From NCBI GenBank assembly GCA_963693365.1, contig CAVNZM010000012.1, forward strand, positions 2,170,001 to 2,234,000: DNA of 64,000 nt. Direction: 5' to 3'. The notes under the pieces are model-generated. The model saw only the letters and a program-made list of their open reading frames with translations, was not told the origin of the DNA and searched no databases. This document shows positions 1-55,464 of this stretch, one piece after another. The first letter of the stretch is position 1. Each line of letters opens with the position of its first letter. The DNA comes from Amoebidium appalachense. Lineage: Eukaryota; Ichthyosporea. Both the position numbers and the translations under genes were made by a program.

Positions 1-144
1 GAGGGAGGGAAAGACAGTGGGGGAGAGAAGAGAGGAAAGAACAAGCAATAGAGAAAAACAAAAGCAAAAGCCAACCCGGCCCACGACAAACACACGAACA
101 CAGTACTAGCACACGTGTGCACAGACAGATCAATATTCCCCCCC

Positions 145-185
<41 letters not shown>

Positions 186-320
186 TCCCCCTTCCCTCCC
201 CCCCCCCCCTCTCTCCCCCTTCCTGCCTCCACCCGTCTCCCCTCTTTCCTCCATTCCTCCCTTCCATATACCCCCCCCCCACAAAACGTTCCCCACACCC
301 TCCTTTCTCTCCCTCCATCA

Positions 321-8197
<7,877 letters not shown>

Positions 8198-8894
8198 TCT
8201 CGACCTGTGGTTGTAGCCTTCAAGCTAATAAATGATGGTTGCGTAGATTTTTTCTAATATGAAATGGCGCTAGGCGCTTTGTTATGCAAAGTAGACAAGC
8301 ATACTTCAATGGAATGTCAGTAGATGTATTGCCAGCCGCCCGAAGGCCCAAAGGGGAAACTTACTTGGCGAGAGTCACCACTATATATATACTAAACCTG
8401 TTTACACGTCCACACTATAAAGAACAATGAGAGTGATCCTCAATTTTAGCTAGCTCTGTAATGATGTATGTGCATAGCTACCAGAACCGTTTGCATGTTA
8501 CACAACATCCCCCATCAACACCCCAAACGTAACTTTGAAAACGCAAACTTGACCATGGGCAGTTTCGCCGGCGAGCGGCCAGCTGGCGCTGTGAGAGAAA
8601 TCTAAATTTAGCCACTGGCTCACAGCGCAGTGATTGGCTAATAGATTATGATAAAACGGCAGTAGAAATCACGTTTTGGTGTCTATAATTTAAAATTTGT
8701 GCCGAAATTTCCTGCCAGATCATTCAAAGTTTTCGCGCCATTTTTCTCCTCACGGGCCCACGGCTCCTCCACACTCGTTTTCTCCAAAGTAGACAAAAGA
8801 AAGGCTTCCTTCTGTAGTTTTTTCAACTAGTTTATTTTTTATTATTAATTTTTGATGAGGTTGGCTACGGGCGTGCCCCATTTCTAACGCCAAC
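8198..8894. promoter_or_regulatory. divergent promoter region between PKC and UBE2N
   Basis: 697 bp between two start codons facing away from each other. It holds no long homopolymer tract, unlike almost every other non-coding stretch nearby. A TATATATATA run at 8382-8391 and an inverted CCAAT box (GATTGG, 8632-8637) are the only promoter-like motifs I can point to. The role is inferred from position. Confidence 0.6.
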
Positions 8895-11503
8895 ATGCTG
8901 CGCAGAATCCAAAAGGTTTGTTCTTCCCTAGGCACACGATACCCATTAAACCCACCTCTACCAATGGGCGCCCTGCTTGCAGGGGCCCTTGCTTGTTCTT
9001 GCTTCTATATAGTTTTTTTTGACTCTTAAAGAAACTTGAAATTGCTTGTTCTTGCTTCTATATAGTTTTTTTTGACTCTTAAAGAAACTTGAAATTTACT
9101 CTGGCGCATCACTGACCGGTTGGCTGTTTAGGTGACCGGCATTGTTTCGCGCGTTCAGCTCTCCAGGTTCCTCGCCTCATCGTCCCTTCTCTCCCTGCCT
9201 CCATCCCGACCCTCTTCCTCACCAGCCCCCCTCCAATCACATCCCCCCCCCCCCTCCTCCCTCCTACTCCCCCCTCCCCCTTCATCCCCTACCCCCCTTC
9301 CCCCACCCCCACCCCCCCCCCCCCACCTCCCCTCATCCTTCCCCCCCCCCCCCCCCCCCACCCACCACAACCACCACCACTGCCACCCCCTTGGCCCTTG
9401 AAGCACACCACTTAGCATCATTTCAAGCGGATAAGTATGTGTTCTTACATGGCTGGCTGCGCAGGAGACAGCAGAACTAGCCAAGAATCCGGTGGAGGGA
9501 ATGAATGTGGAGGCAAAGGAAGATAATGCGGTATGTAGCCCCACGCGTGGGTTGGTACAACTGCACAAACACGTTTTGGCTGTGTTTTTAGGCTGGGCGA
9601 GGCAGAGAAGGGCAGTTGCTCTTGGAGACGACAAAAGTGCTTTGGGCTTGCCTATGTTCGAAAGGTTTTGTGCGGAAGAAGCGTGGCAAGGCGATTTTAC
9701 CCGACCAATATGCGGCACCTTTTAGTTTCATCGTCTGTCTGAAACTCGTCGCTCTTAGTCGCGTACAGCTGAGAAGGTCACCACTATTATCATACTTGAT
9801 TCAAAGCAAAGACGTGTCAGTGGAGCCAACTTGCTCAGTTGTAGAGACTGTTCGCACTCAGTAGTCATGCCTGTAACCCTTTTGTTCACATTTTTTCCCT
9901 CCTCCCGTCACAGAGGCACTTTGACGTTACCTTGAACGGACCGGCAGGCTCGGCCTATGAAGGAGGCAAATTCAAGTTAGAGCTATTTCTTCCTGAGGAC
10001 TATCCGATGGCACCTCCAAAAGTGCGCTTCCTCACGAAGATTTATCATCCTAACATCGACAAGCTCGGCCGCATCTGCCTTGACATTCTTAAAGGTGAGC
10101 AGTGTCCCCCCCCCCCCCCCCCACCCCCACCTCTTCCTTTCCTTTTTTGGGGGGGGGGGGGGGGGGGGGGGGGGGTTGCTTTTAGGAAGGAACCCTGCTG
10201 CACATCGTATTGTAGCACAGCTATAAGGTGTTTGGTCTCGGTTTGTTGGTGAAGACGTGTGTTCTGCCATGACTTTTTTCTTCCATGGGTCTGCTCTTCC
10301 TTCTGACCCTCCATTTTTTTTCTCTCTGACACACCATCCTTTTGCAGATAAGTGGAGCCCAGCATTGATGATAAGGACGGTACTGCTGTCTATCCAGGCT
10401 TTGCTTTCTGCACCTAATCCAGACGATCCCCTTGCAAACGATGTGGCAGAGTTGTGGAAAAAGAATGAGGCTCAGGCCATAAAAAATGGTAGGCTGCCTT
10501 TGCCCCCCGCCCCCCCCTCCTCCCCCCTCCCCCCCCTCCTCCTCCCCCCCCGCCCTTGTGCGGGCTGCCTTTGCCCCCCGCCCCCCCCTCCCCCCCTCCC
10601 CCCCCTCCTCCTCCCCCCCGCCCTTGTGCATGCTCTCTTTCTTCCTCACCTGTTCCCTATGCCTACTCCTTCCTCCGCCCAAATTCTTCCCCCCAACACC
10701 TCCACTACTGCGGTTGAGTAACTCCTGCCCCTGTTTTTCTTCTGATGAGGAGTATCAGCTGGACTGTAATAACATCTTACACACTCTGTGCGTTCATTTT
10801 ACATGCATATATTGCGTTTTTTCAGTGTTTATACACGGGGTAACACATGACCCCCCCCCCCTCCCCCCTCGCCCACACCCCACACACACCTAGACACATC
10901 CACTCTTCTCCCCATCTCCCCCCCCCCCCCCCCTCCCCTCCCTCCCCCTGCCCCTCCCCCCCCCCCCCCCCTAACACCCAACACCCACCACACACCTAGA
11001 CACATCCACCCTTCTCCCCCCCCCCCCTCCTTCCCCCCGCCCCTCCCCCCCTCCTTCCCCCCCCCCCTCCCCCCCCCCCCCAAAAAAAGGAAAACCCCAC
11101 AAAATAATCTACACATCCCCCCCCCCCCCCCCCCCCCCGCCCCTCTCCCGCGCATGGCCCCAAAACACTCGCACCATCTCTGTTCCTTTACTAGCTCTGG
11201 TTATGAGTGACTTTTTTTTTTTTAGTCGGATATGGTCAATGTTCTATAGCACTCTCCTTTTCTCTCTGGTCCTCCCCTCCCCCCCCCCCCCCTCCCCCCC
11301 CCCTCCCCCCGCCCCTGCAGCCACGGTTGCTCCTGCCCTGAGAGCTTTCTCTCCCCTGCAAAGCCCATTGCAACTCTGTGGCATTTAAACTGCCCCCCCC
11401 CCCCCCCCCCCCCCCCCTCCGTTTGTTTCGCCTCCCCGTTTCTAACCTTTATTTTTTTGGGGCCGCAGCCAAGGAGTGGACAGCAAGGTATGCCAAGGAA
11501 TGA
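8895..11503 (+). CDS. UBE2N: ubiquitin-conjugating enzyme E2 N (Ubc13)
   Basis: E2 enzyme that, with a Uev/Mms2 partner, builds Lys63-linked ubiquitin chains in DNA-damage tolerance and signalling. Five exons: 8895-8915, 9465-9530, 9914-10094, 10348-10488, 11469-11503, joined phase-consistently into 147 residues (human protein 152). The UBC fold is complete: HPN at residues 74-76 and the catalytic cysteine Cys84 in GRICLDIL, equivalent to human Cys87. The alignment is close along the whole length, including [19 protein letters not shown] and the C-terminal helix ending [11 protein letters not shown]. All four introns are GT-AG. The first exon encodes only MLRRIQK; the human start is a few residues longer. 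The gene is divergent from PKC and convergent with exportin-1. Confidence 0.97.
8989..9094. repeat. perfect 53-bp tandem duplication
   Basis: Two identical 53-bp copies (8989-9041, 9042-9094), each containing CTATATAG and a T8 run, in UBE2N intron 1. The identity indicates a recent event. Confidence 0.95.
10490..10632. repeat. ~71-bp C-rich tandem duplication
   Basis: Two copies of a unit starting GGCTGCCTTTGCC and otherwise made of C/T runs, directly after the donor of UBE2N exon 4. A similar C-rich duplication (CACACCTAGACACATCCA repeated) lies at about 10884-11018 in the same intron. Confidence 0.8.
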
Positions 11504-12161
11504 ACGTGGACTACAGTTTGATAAAGGTGCTGGTTGACCCTGCATCTTTAACGACGGTGTTATTTGTTATCCAGACATAGTCACCTCTGCGATTATAGAC
11601 TTGAGTTAAAGCATACACACACCTTTAAAGTTAGCCATACACACATCTTTTTTTAAAATATTCACACGCCTGTACACAAACATCACACATCGAGAAATAT
11701 CACAAAGGCGCATTTCACACCCATTCGCATAGGCGCACGAGCAATAATTTTCTCAGTACCCTTTGTAAGTGCCTAAAGCAACTCACATGCACACTTCTAT
11801 TTTTTTCGGACTAAGAAAACAACACCTCCGTACATTTATCTATTTTTGGCACACCATTACAGCCTTAACCTGAATGCACACTTAGACAGCACACGATGAA
11901 TGCACCAACTTTTGTGGGCCTGACACCATACGCGTACATATCTGTGGTATGAATGTATGGACCATTTTGCAATTACAACGACATAAACACCGTCTATCCC
12001 CTTGCACAGAGCTAAACACGACCCCTCCTCTCTCCCCTCACCCCCTTCCCCCCCTCCGTCCCCGGGTCGTTCCGCTCCACCACGCACGCACGCGCACACA
12101 CACGCACACACACACACACTTACACACAAAACGTCACACTGGCGGTGTTGCACACACTGAC

Positions 12162-12203
<42 letters not shown>

Positions 12204-12966
12204 ACAAAAGGGATAAAAACTCAAATGAAGAAACTTCAGAAAAAACAAGAAGAAAAAGACTGCAACCGCAGTCCACAGGGGGTTGCATGCACCCACACTT
12301 TCCACGCTATCATACATGCATTGCGCGTGCACACGCAAACCACACAAACATATTCCTCCCACCATAACCAACTTACTCGTCGATATCAAATGATCAAGGG
12401 GCGTGCTAGCGCTATGCATGTGCACCATCTAGATATGTCGACATAAATTTAATCAAAGAGAACATAACGAGTTATGCATAAGCAACAATTGCAAACGGTT
12501 TCATTTTTATTCTCAGATGTCCATTGCCTTGCATATAGTATATCCTGATGGTTCCAGCCACTCAGGTTCAAGCTCAGCGGCAAAAATTATATTTCGTATA
12601 CCGTGCCTAGGCCTTTTACATGCAAGCAGATTTGACTCCGGATATGCCAGTATTACATATATATGTGCTCAAACGAAATGAATCGCCGATTTAAAATATA
12701 GTTTGGGCAAAGAGATATACATTACAGCACTTCTGTACGAAGTTGAAACAAGGCAACCAAACCAGCTTGTAATAAACGTCAGGAAACGAGTGATACACGT
12801 CCACTCGAACGGATTAACACCAGGTTCACTGTGTACAACCAAAAACTTCAAAACCACATAATCTTGTTCCTTTCAGTGCCGTCATACGTGCAAGTCACAC
12901 CCCATCTTGATCTCAGATGATATGATTCGATGAATCGCCCAAAACTGTTACAGAGGGCATACACAT

Positions 12967-13041
<75 letters not shown>

Positions 13042-13122
13042 CTCTCCAGCCACCTAAAAGAGAAAAGAAAGACCCCCCCCCCCCCCCCCCCCCTCAGGGC
13101 CCCCTCTCTTCCAGCCACCTAA

Positions 13123-13181
<59 letters not shown>

Positions 13182-13454
13182 AAAGTGAATAACACATCAC
13201 CAGTGAACAAGCCAAGACCATTTCAACAAAAAACAACAAAACAGATGTGTCAGTCTTGAATTTTTTGTTGTTACACAGCGAATATGTTGGGCAACCACAC
13301 GAAAAATGATGCCGAGAGTGGCAAAATCGCCGCTCACGTACACAATTTCAAGTATCACACTGCATATCATATATGGTTGTATGTGTACATATATGCATCT
13401 ATCATTCACCAATCTCCCTCTATGCATATACCATATAACAATATAATAACCATA
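11504..13454. other. intergenic region between convergent UBE2N and exportin-1
   Basis: About 1.95 kb. Most is ordinary AT-richer sequence in which I see no gene. It contains a ~40-bp C tract at 12164-12203, a 70-bp C tract at 12969-13038 and a (GAAA)n run at about 13132-13182. The motif CCACCTAAAAGAGAAAAG occurs twice around the second C tract (13050 and 13116). Confidence 0.7.
12969..13038. repeat. poly(C), 70 bp
   Basis: Uninterrupted C tract, one of the longest in the window. Confidence 0.98.
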
Positions 13455-29519
<16,065 letters not shown>

Positions 29520-31069
29520 GGTCTATGTGGCATAGCACAGACTCCTGTGCGACAAAAGGTGCAGAGATCGGACACAAAACATGGGCGGAAAAGACGAAGC
29601 CTAGCCACACTTATTCACCTTCAGAGCGTTAAAACGATCTGTTAACGCTCCCAAGCCCTGTAAACGTGCAGTAATCAGAGGTATGAGGACCTAACACGGC
29701 TGCTGGCGGCGATGTTAAGATGTTTTCCGGAAAGAATCAGTTCGTGCAACAATGCTTGCTGAGCATGACCAAAAGGTGCTCCATCTATTGTTGACGTGTC
29801 TAAAATACACAGAAGTATAAAATTACAGTTCCAGAGCTCTCAACAGAAAGAGGGAAAAGAAAGCTCTACTTTGTTAATGTGACACGGGCATGCACGTCCA
29901 CGATCTCAGTGTGTCACGAACCGTGCACAGTGCAACAGGAGGCTCTGGCTGAAGAGAAGCGCGACCAGAAAATTCAAATGGGCCACGTAACCGATTAAGT
30001 AAGACCATGACTGGCCCGTTACTAAACATAGGCATCGAGTTAGAGCCTAATTGCTATTTATAGCATTTCAGGCCCAGCAGGTGATGACGCAAACACTGAT
30101 GGTGAGCCGCCACCGGCATCATGTCACGCAGTAAAAAGTTCAGTGGTACCGCTGCCTGCGCATGCTGTAAATTTCTGTGTGGGTCAAGGTCACTTAAACT
30201 AATGTTGTACATGTCACATGCCTATAGGGCTATTGTTTAAATTGTTGTCTATTACACTGAGTGTCGTGGCAATCGAACATGGAATTGGAAAAATGCTGAT
30301 GGAATGTGCATGGAACATGGAATTAGAAAAATGCTGATCGCATGTGCAATGGAATCGAAATGGGTCTACAACGGTGTCGATATCTTAGTATGTGTACATC
30401 ATGCCACGACGTGTTGTGTGTGTGTGTGTGTGTGTGCTTTGTTATGGCCATTATGGTTTTGTTACAGCACATGTGACTGGACGTTCGAAGATCTTGTGCG
30501 CGCGCACACGTGCCTCCGCCTGATTGTAGGGTGACACAGTGCACCATATGGCCATGCATGTGTACGGTGCACGTGTGTGCCGCCTTTTAAAGATGGTACG
30601 TGTGTGTGTGTGCACGTGCTTATGTGTTGGAAAAGGGGGAGGAAAGGGGGGCGCGGGGGGAAGGGGGGGGGGGGGGGGGGGGGGAGGGAGGAGGGGGCCA
30701 ACCACAAGTCGCCACTGGCTACATACCTGTTGATTTGACGCTCTTTAATAGATCTTTGCACAGGTACAGTAACTCTGATGATTGATACTCAAACAAATTT
30801 ATGATAACACCTTTTGGTTCACTACGCCCGCTGGCCAGCAGGGGCTGTATAATCCTAAAAACATAACAATGGCCTTGCTGTGTCCGTGAGCGTACGGTAA
30901 AACATAAAAATCAAGTAGTTCTCATTCTTTACATCATAAGTAATATGCAGGAGTGTGAAAAAAAAAAAAAAGAACCAGTTTACCCTCTGTACAGCAAAAT
31001 TCTCTTTCATGTTACACTCTCTTATGCATAGTTGAATATTGATTGGCACACACGTAAAGCTCTCCAAGT
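29520..31069. other. intergenic region upstream of exportin-1
   Basis: About 1.55 kb between the exportin-1 start and the stop of the next minus-strand gene. It is mostly ordinary sequence with a short (TG)n at 30416 and a G tract near 30664. The first ~600 bp (29520-30100) carry no homopolymer tracts and probably hold the exportin-1 promoter, but I see no clear motif. No gene recognised. Confidence 0.6.
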
Positions 31070-39193
<8,124 letters not shown>

Positions 39194-39848
39194 GTTATTA
39201 CGAGTGAAGGGGCAAACCCCAGACTGGAAAAGTCTAGACCGACTCAGCCATTTTTGTCTGAATTTTTGCTGGAAACGTCACTTGTAGACGGCTTTTCGCC
39301 TTTGTTGTGTGCGCTGTATCAAGCGAAGGAGAAAAGCAGTAAAATCCTAGTCCGGCACTCTGCTTTCCAAACATGCAAGTTCTGTTAGCTCTAGATGGTC
39401 ATGAATGGACTACTGTGTTCTATCTCTTAAGACGGCAATGTGCCTACGTGGCCAAAACACTACACCCCTTGAAGAAACCCTGCGCCGAAGCCCCGTTCTC
39501 TTACTGAATGTGCACGGCCAAAGCCTTGATGCAATTGTCAAGGTACACCTGTTTCACTTTTCACAGAAAAGCTGTGGAGTCGCTTTGACGAGCTCAGCCA
39601 AAATAATTTTGGACACAGTACACTTCAGAGAAGGTCATTCTGGCCAATGTCAGCTTGTTTTGTTAACTTTCAGAGCAGTAAACTTAATCGGCCGACCCTG
39701 AAAAGTTCTACGTTTGCGCATACACCGACGGCCGTGCTGCCAAAATGCATGCGGCACCTGCGCATGCAGGCTCGGACCGGAGCAGGCTCACTCCTACGTG
39801 GGTATATACTATTCAGAGCTCGAGTTGCGTCTGAAGGAACAAACGAAA
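39194..39848. promoter_or_regulatory. divergent promoter region between cyclin and JMJD7
   Basis: 655 bp between two opposite start codons, free of long homopolymer tracts. GTATATAC at 39801-39808 lies about 45 bp before the JMJD7 start, and GCCAATG occurs near 39641. The role is inferred from position. Confidence 0.6.
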
Positions 39849-50210
<10,362 letters not shown>

Positions 50211-50993
50211 GTTGCATGCAGTAGCTGACTGCCCGTGTTGTATGGGGAAAAAGGCGGAGGGTGATGGTGTGGATACTGCGAACAAGTAGATTTCATTGGT
50301 TCGTTTAAGGGTTTAGTGTTGATGATGTATATGTAACTATTGGTTCGATGTATGTTTTTATAGTTAACGTTAGTGAATTTTATACTTAAGTGTAAGTAGA
50401 ACGATTGAGGGTAAGGCACAGGCGGCAGGACTCGGCGAGGGGGTGGTGGATGTTTTTACCAAATGTGGTGCATATGAAATGTTTTGATTGGGTTACGTGT
50501 GAGATGATGCATTTCCGTGGTTGGTTGAGAAGTATGAGACTGGGGGTGTCAAGGATAGGTGCTGCTTGGGAGCAGATGATTATGAATGGCAATGGGGTAT
50601 ATTATGTAAGGGGTGCTAACGATGACAATTTAGATTGATTGGATGGTGTTTGTTTATTGTAATCGCAGCCGATGGCCAACCGTGTCGGTTAGCTTCTGTG
50701 TTCATGTTGTCACAAAGTTATTGGGCAAACAGAAGAATCATGCATACGTATATAGGAATTATTCTTCTCAGATGTGAATGGCATGCATGAATGTAAACAC
50801 CATCCGATGATACCCCAACGGCTGAAACGATATTCCTACTTTTTTTATTGTTTTTTTTTATGTGCCCAATTGCAATAAACAAGTCCTCACAACAATTGCC
50901 GGTTACCCAATCGGTTTTCTCTACCTCCTCCCTCCTTCCCCCCGGGTCTTCTCCCACAGCCGGCCGTGGTTCCGCATTATTCCTTTCTTACTC

Positions 50994-51080
<87 letters not shown>

Positions 51081-51548
51081 CATGCATATGGCTGCAAACC
51101 ACCCCCCCCCCCCCCCCCCCCCCCCCCCTCCTCCTCCTTTTCCCGGACCTCGAGCATTTAAGTGTACACTTACTAGCGGCAGCTGCAGCTGAGTCCCTGA
51201 CCACTGGGGGGGGGGGGTTGGACTGAGCTTGTAGTATAATTCAGAATAAATGACGTTTGCACCTTTATTCATTATGTTCAGTATTCTCAGACACTCAATT
51301 GTATATGATTAGTATAGCTAAATCACACCAGCCATCTACCCATTCGGATCTAGTAGGATATTTTGTCTGGATTGCTATATGGTTAATTCATTAGGCTACG
51401 GAGTATCCCTAGGCTCAAACCTGCATCTACTGTATTTTACTTGCCACAAGACAATTATATAAAAAGCGTTGGTTCTCCACAGAACCCGTCAACCGAGCTA
51501 AGACCGTCACATGACCACACCATTGTGTGTCGAGCATCATAACCCAAC

Positions 51549-51616
<68 letters not shown>

Positions 51617-51675
51617 CGCCCGCGCACGCGTCTGTGCGTTTATGTGCGGCTGTGTAAGGTGTATGTTTGTGTGTT

Positions 51676-51732
<57 letters not shown>

Positions 51733-52006
51733 CTGTGTGTGTGTGTGCGCGCGTCTATGTATGTATGTGTGTCTGTGTAAGGTGTGAGTATGTTTGTGTG
51801 TGTTTGTGCGTATGCCAGCATGGCTTGTGTGCAGTGCCACCTGTGTGTGTGTGCGACTCTTTGTTCACTGCGGCTTGCGCCAGAGTTGGTTTGGTCTTGT
51901 AGCGTCCGGAAGGCACAGTTAAGACGACATTCCCAGCACACATGCATATACACACAACCCCGCACATGCACGCAGGAGAGGGGGTGGGAGGGTGGGGGGA
52001 TGGGGG

Positions 52007-52040
<34 letters not shown>

Positions 52041-52586
52041 TATGTGCGTAGTCAAAGTACAGATCCGTTTGTGACGCATTCTTGGCAGACGATTGCACCA
52101 CAATGCCGTTTTGGGGCGTGGGGGGAAGGGGGGAGGGTGGGGGCGGGAGAGAAGAGAGAAGGGGGGGGGGGGGGAGGGGGGGGATGCCTCCCAACGTGTG
52201 TGACATGCGTGTGACGCTAACACACTGTGTGCGTGTGTTGTTGGTGATGGATTATGGCTTGATGCATGTGTGCGCCATATAAGGGTGGGTGGAAAAGGGG
52301 GGGGGGGGGGGGGGGGGGGGGGATAGGGGGGAGCACGTGGAGAGAAACAAAAGCTGGGAGAAAGTGTGTGGGTGATTGGTGCGTGTATGTGTTTGCTTTG
52401 AACATATACTCGGCGAGCGTCTCGAAAGTGTGTGTTCTCTGGCGCGGCGTGTTACGTGCTCGTGTTACAGTTACAGCATGTGTGCTTGCATGAGCGTGCC
52501 ATGTGCAAGCCTGTGAGTGTTTGTCCCTTTTTTCCTCGCTGTGTGATGTGATTTTTTGGATGTGTATAAGAACATTTGTATTTCAG

Positions 52587-53040
52587 GTGGAGTGAGTCAG
52601 TGGTGGTACCGAATAGCACTATGGAACGGCAAGTGATTCTGCAATATTTGTCTCAAGGTTACCGGTTTATACAGATCAGACAATTATCTCCACCGGCCTT
52701 TGGGCGTGCACTTACATCGACCATGGCAAGAAATATGTGCCTATTGCCGGTGTCATTGCAAACAACATTAAGTCCTCTTCCCGGGCTCCCACTCCACCTT
52801 CTCCCCTCCCCCCCACCCCTCTCTCATTACGAAAAACAAGAAAAAAGAAAGAAAGAAAGAAAAGAAACCCCCTCTTCCCCCCTCCCCCCCCCCCCCCCCC
52901 CACCCTCCCCCCATCCCAATTCACCCCGGAGCACTGAGGCACGCACACACACGTTTGCACCCAAGCACTTACGTGAGCGCAGACATACACAGGCGCGCGT
53001 GCATACACACACACACTCTCTCTCTTTCTCTCCCTCTCCC

Positions 53041-53071
<31 letters not shown>

Positions 53072-53106
53072 ACCACCACACACACACGAGGGAACAGGGG
53101 AAGTGA
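52587..53106 (+). other. unassigned open frame with splice-acceptor start
   Basis: Follows a good acceptor (GTATTTCAG). The first ~80 codons look non-repetitive (MERQVILQYLSQGYRFIQI); the rest is poly-Pro from C tracts. A second frame also reads as plausible protein (YIDHGKKYVPIAGVIANNIK), which weakens the case for either. No family recognised. It could be one exon of an unseen gene or chance. Confidence 0.25.
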
Positions 53107-53352
53107 GAACAAGTGCGAAGTGTGCATAAACCGTCTCCAACCACCACACCACCCGGTTCAACCATACATCCGTCACCGTCTCTAACGAATATCTTTCATG
53201 CGCAAATAGATACTTCTGTCGACCCATGGGTTATACCATGCTTTCTTGTAGAACTTCCTTCGTAACCCACCCAACTCGACTTGAAAGGCTGGTCAGTGGA
53301 ATATATCAAGCATAAAACGGTATTAAAAAACCGACACAGTGAGATAGGTAGG

Positions 53353-53392
<40 letters not shown>

Positions 53393-53817
53393 GAGAGAGA
53401 GGGAGAGAGGGAGAGAGACGGGGGGAAGAGGTGGGGAGAGAGAAGGGAGGGGGAGGGGGGGAGAGGGAGGGAGGGAGAGGGGGGGGGAGGGGGAGAGAGA
53501 GAGAGAAGGACCGAGAGAGAGGTAGCGAGAGAGAGAGAGGGAGAGAGGGGGGGCGAGGGAGGGAGGGGGGGGGTGGGGGGGAGATAGAGAGAGAGAGAGA
53601 GAGTGTGTGTGTGTGTGTGTGTAAAATAAACACGTGCAAACTTCCGTACGATGCAGCCGTCTGCCTGTGGTGGCCGCACACAATGGAATATTAATAGCTC
53701 CATAAGGCAAGCAGAGGAAGTGCAGAGGAATACAATCCGCCTATGTGTCATGCCCTTCGTGCGATCATCTTTCCAAAACTTTAGTAAGAATCCCAAAACG
53801 AATAGTTGAAAAACTTA

Positions 53818-53850
<33 letters not shown>

Positions 53851-53998
53851 CCGGGGCGTGAGCTTAAATTATGCAGACGTGCAACTTAGTGCATCCGGTG
53901 GCACAGTACTCTTTGCACTCACTGAAAGTTTCCTCCCGGAGCCGGTGCCCACCCAAGACTGCAGTGTAGCGAAGATTAGTAATGAAAAAGGCAAAGAT

Positions 53999-54000
<2 letters not shown>

Positions 54001-54033
<33 letters not shown>

Positions 54034-54054
54034 ATACTCTGCAAAACATAACAC

Positions 54055-54093
<39 letters not shown>

Positions 54094-54360
54094 TCCCCCT
54101 GGCCCACCCTCCACCCCCACCCCCACCCCCATCAGCACCCACACACCCGTCCTGTCTCCCAACTGCAGTGTAGAGAAGACGTGACTGAACTTCGGCAATT
54201 ATATATTTTTTTTTGCATTATCTTCAAAACATAATATCCCTCCCTCCTCCCCCCTCCCCCCCCCCCCCCCCCCCCCCTCCCCCCAATGGCCCACCCCCAC
54301 CTCCATCCCACCCCAGTCCACCCATATGCCTACACCCGTTCTGTCTCCCAACCTGTCCCT
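54001..54360. repeat. ~190-bp diverged tandem duplication
   Basis: Two copies of a T-run, then GCAT(A/T)..CT(G/T)CAAAACATAA, a C tract, CCAC-rich sequence and CCTGTCTCCCAAC/TCTGTCTCCCAAC. The segment ACTGCAGTGTAG(C/A)GAAGA also occurs at about 53959 and 54164. Confidence 0.8.
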
Positions 54361-54363
54361 CCT

Positions 54364-54394
<31 letters not shown>

Positions 54395-55213
54395 TTCCCT
54401 CCCCCCCCCTCCCTGCCCCCCCCTCCCTGCACTCCCGTTGTGGCATGAGCAAACTTCGCACAAAAAACACTATCTACCCACCACTTTTAACCCCCCCCGC
54501 CCCCTCCTTTCTTCTCTCGGGGGGGGGGGGGGGGGGGGGGGGATAACGGGAATGGCAAGCGTACAAACACCCTTGTCCAGTGTCATGATCAGCAGTTGGG
54601 CACACGACACGCTGTGGATGAGTCAGGCTTCAGTCACACTCCTGATGTGTCATGTATGATGATGTGTGTGTGTGTGTGTGTGTGTGTGGCAGAGGGGGGG
54701 AGGCCCTGGGGGGGGGGAGGGGAGGGGCCCGGGAAAGGAAGGGGGATGGGGGGTGGGGGGGTATGCAACATACATTGAGAGAGAGTGTGTGCTTGTGGCC
54801 CACGCACACGGTGTACACAGGATCAGGTGCCTCAACACGTACGCGTAAGATAGCGCATGTGTGTGTGTGCACGTGTGACACATTGTTAGAAAGTTGGAGG
54901 GTGCCTCTACGGTGTGTTGAATTTATGTGCGGTGCCTTCGTGCATGCTTGCTTGTATGTATTTGAGGTTGTACGGGCCCATTACATAAAAGAGACATCTA
55001 TTTTTCACGGCGAAGCCTTAGGATCCAATAGTTAGTTTCAGGCGGATCAAATATCCTGGGGGCGAAGCAACAGAATTAAGCTAACAATTAGACTAAATAG
55101 TGTTGTTTCAGGGTTTTTATTTAGTTGGCACCGTTTGCACCAACTATCCGATGTCGGTAGTGGTATGTACAGGTGGTTGGAATGGTTTCCTCCCGGAATA
55201 CTCACTTATACAA

Positions 55214-55394
55214 AGTCACATAACACATCAATGACAGCTAAGAAGTGCATTACAGAAGTTTATCATTTAAAAACACACATGTTAACTGTTGCCTACACCA
55301 AGTCACATAACACATCAATGACAGCTAAGAAGTGCATTACAGAAGCATAATTATCATTCGAATACACACATGTTAACTGTTGCCTTCACCAAGA
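55214..55394. repeat. ~87-bp tandem duplication
   Basis: AGTCACATAACACATCAATG with the following 60 bp occurs at 55214 and again at 55301. The second copy has a few changes and a 4-bp insertion. It lies just downstream of the Cys-repeat gene. Confidence 0.93.
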
Positions 55395-55464
55395 ACCGTA
55401 GTATATATGTGCACACATGTACAGTGCACATATCATCACACAACACACCCACTCACATACCACT

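Larger units (their letters stand above)
50211..55464. other. intergenic region between convergent genes
   Basis: About 5.25 kb after the JMJD7 stop. 50211-51000 is ordinary sequence that probably includes the JMJD7 3' UTR. The rest holds (CA)n at 50998-51079, (TG)n at 51553-51609 and 51681-51731, several C and G tracts, a (GATA)n run near 53353-53391, and the duplications listed separately. One open frame with a plausible acceptor (52587) is noted separately. No gene is recognised. Confidence 0.6.
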
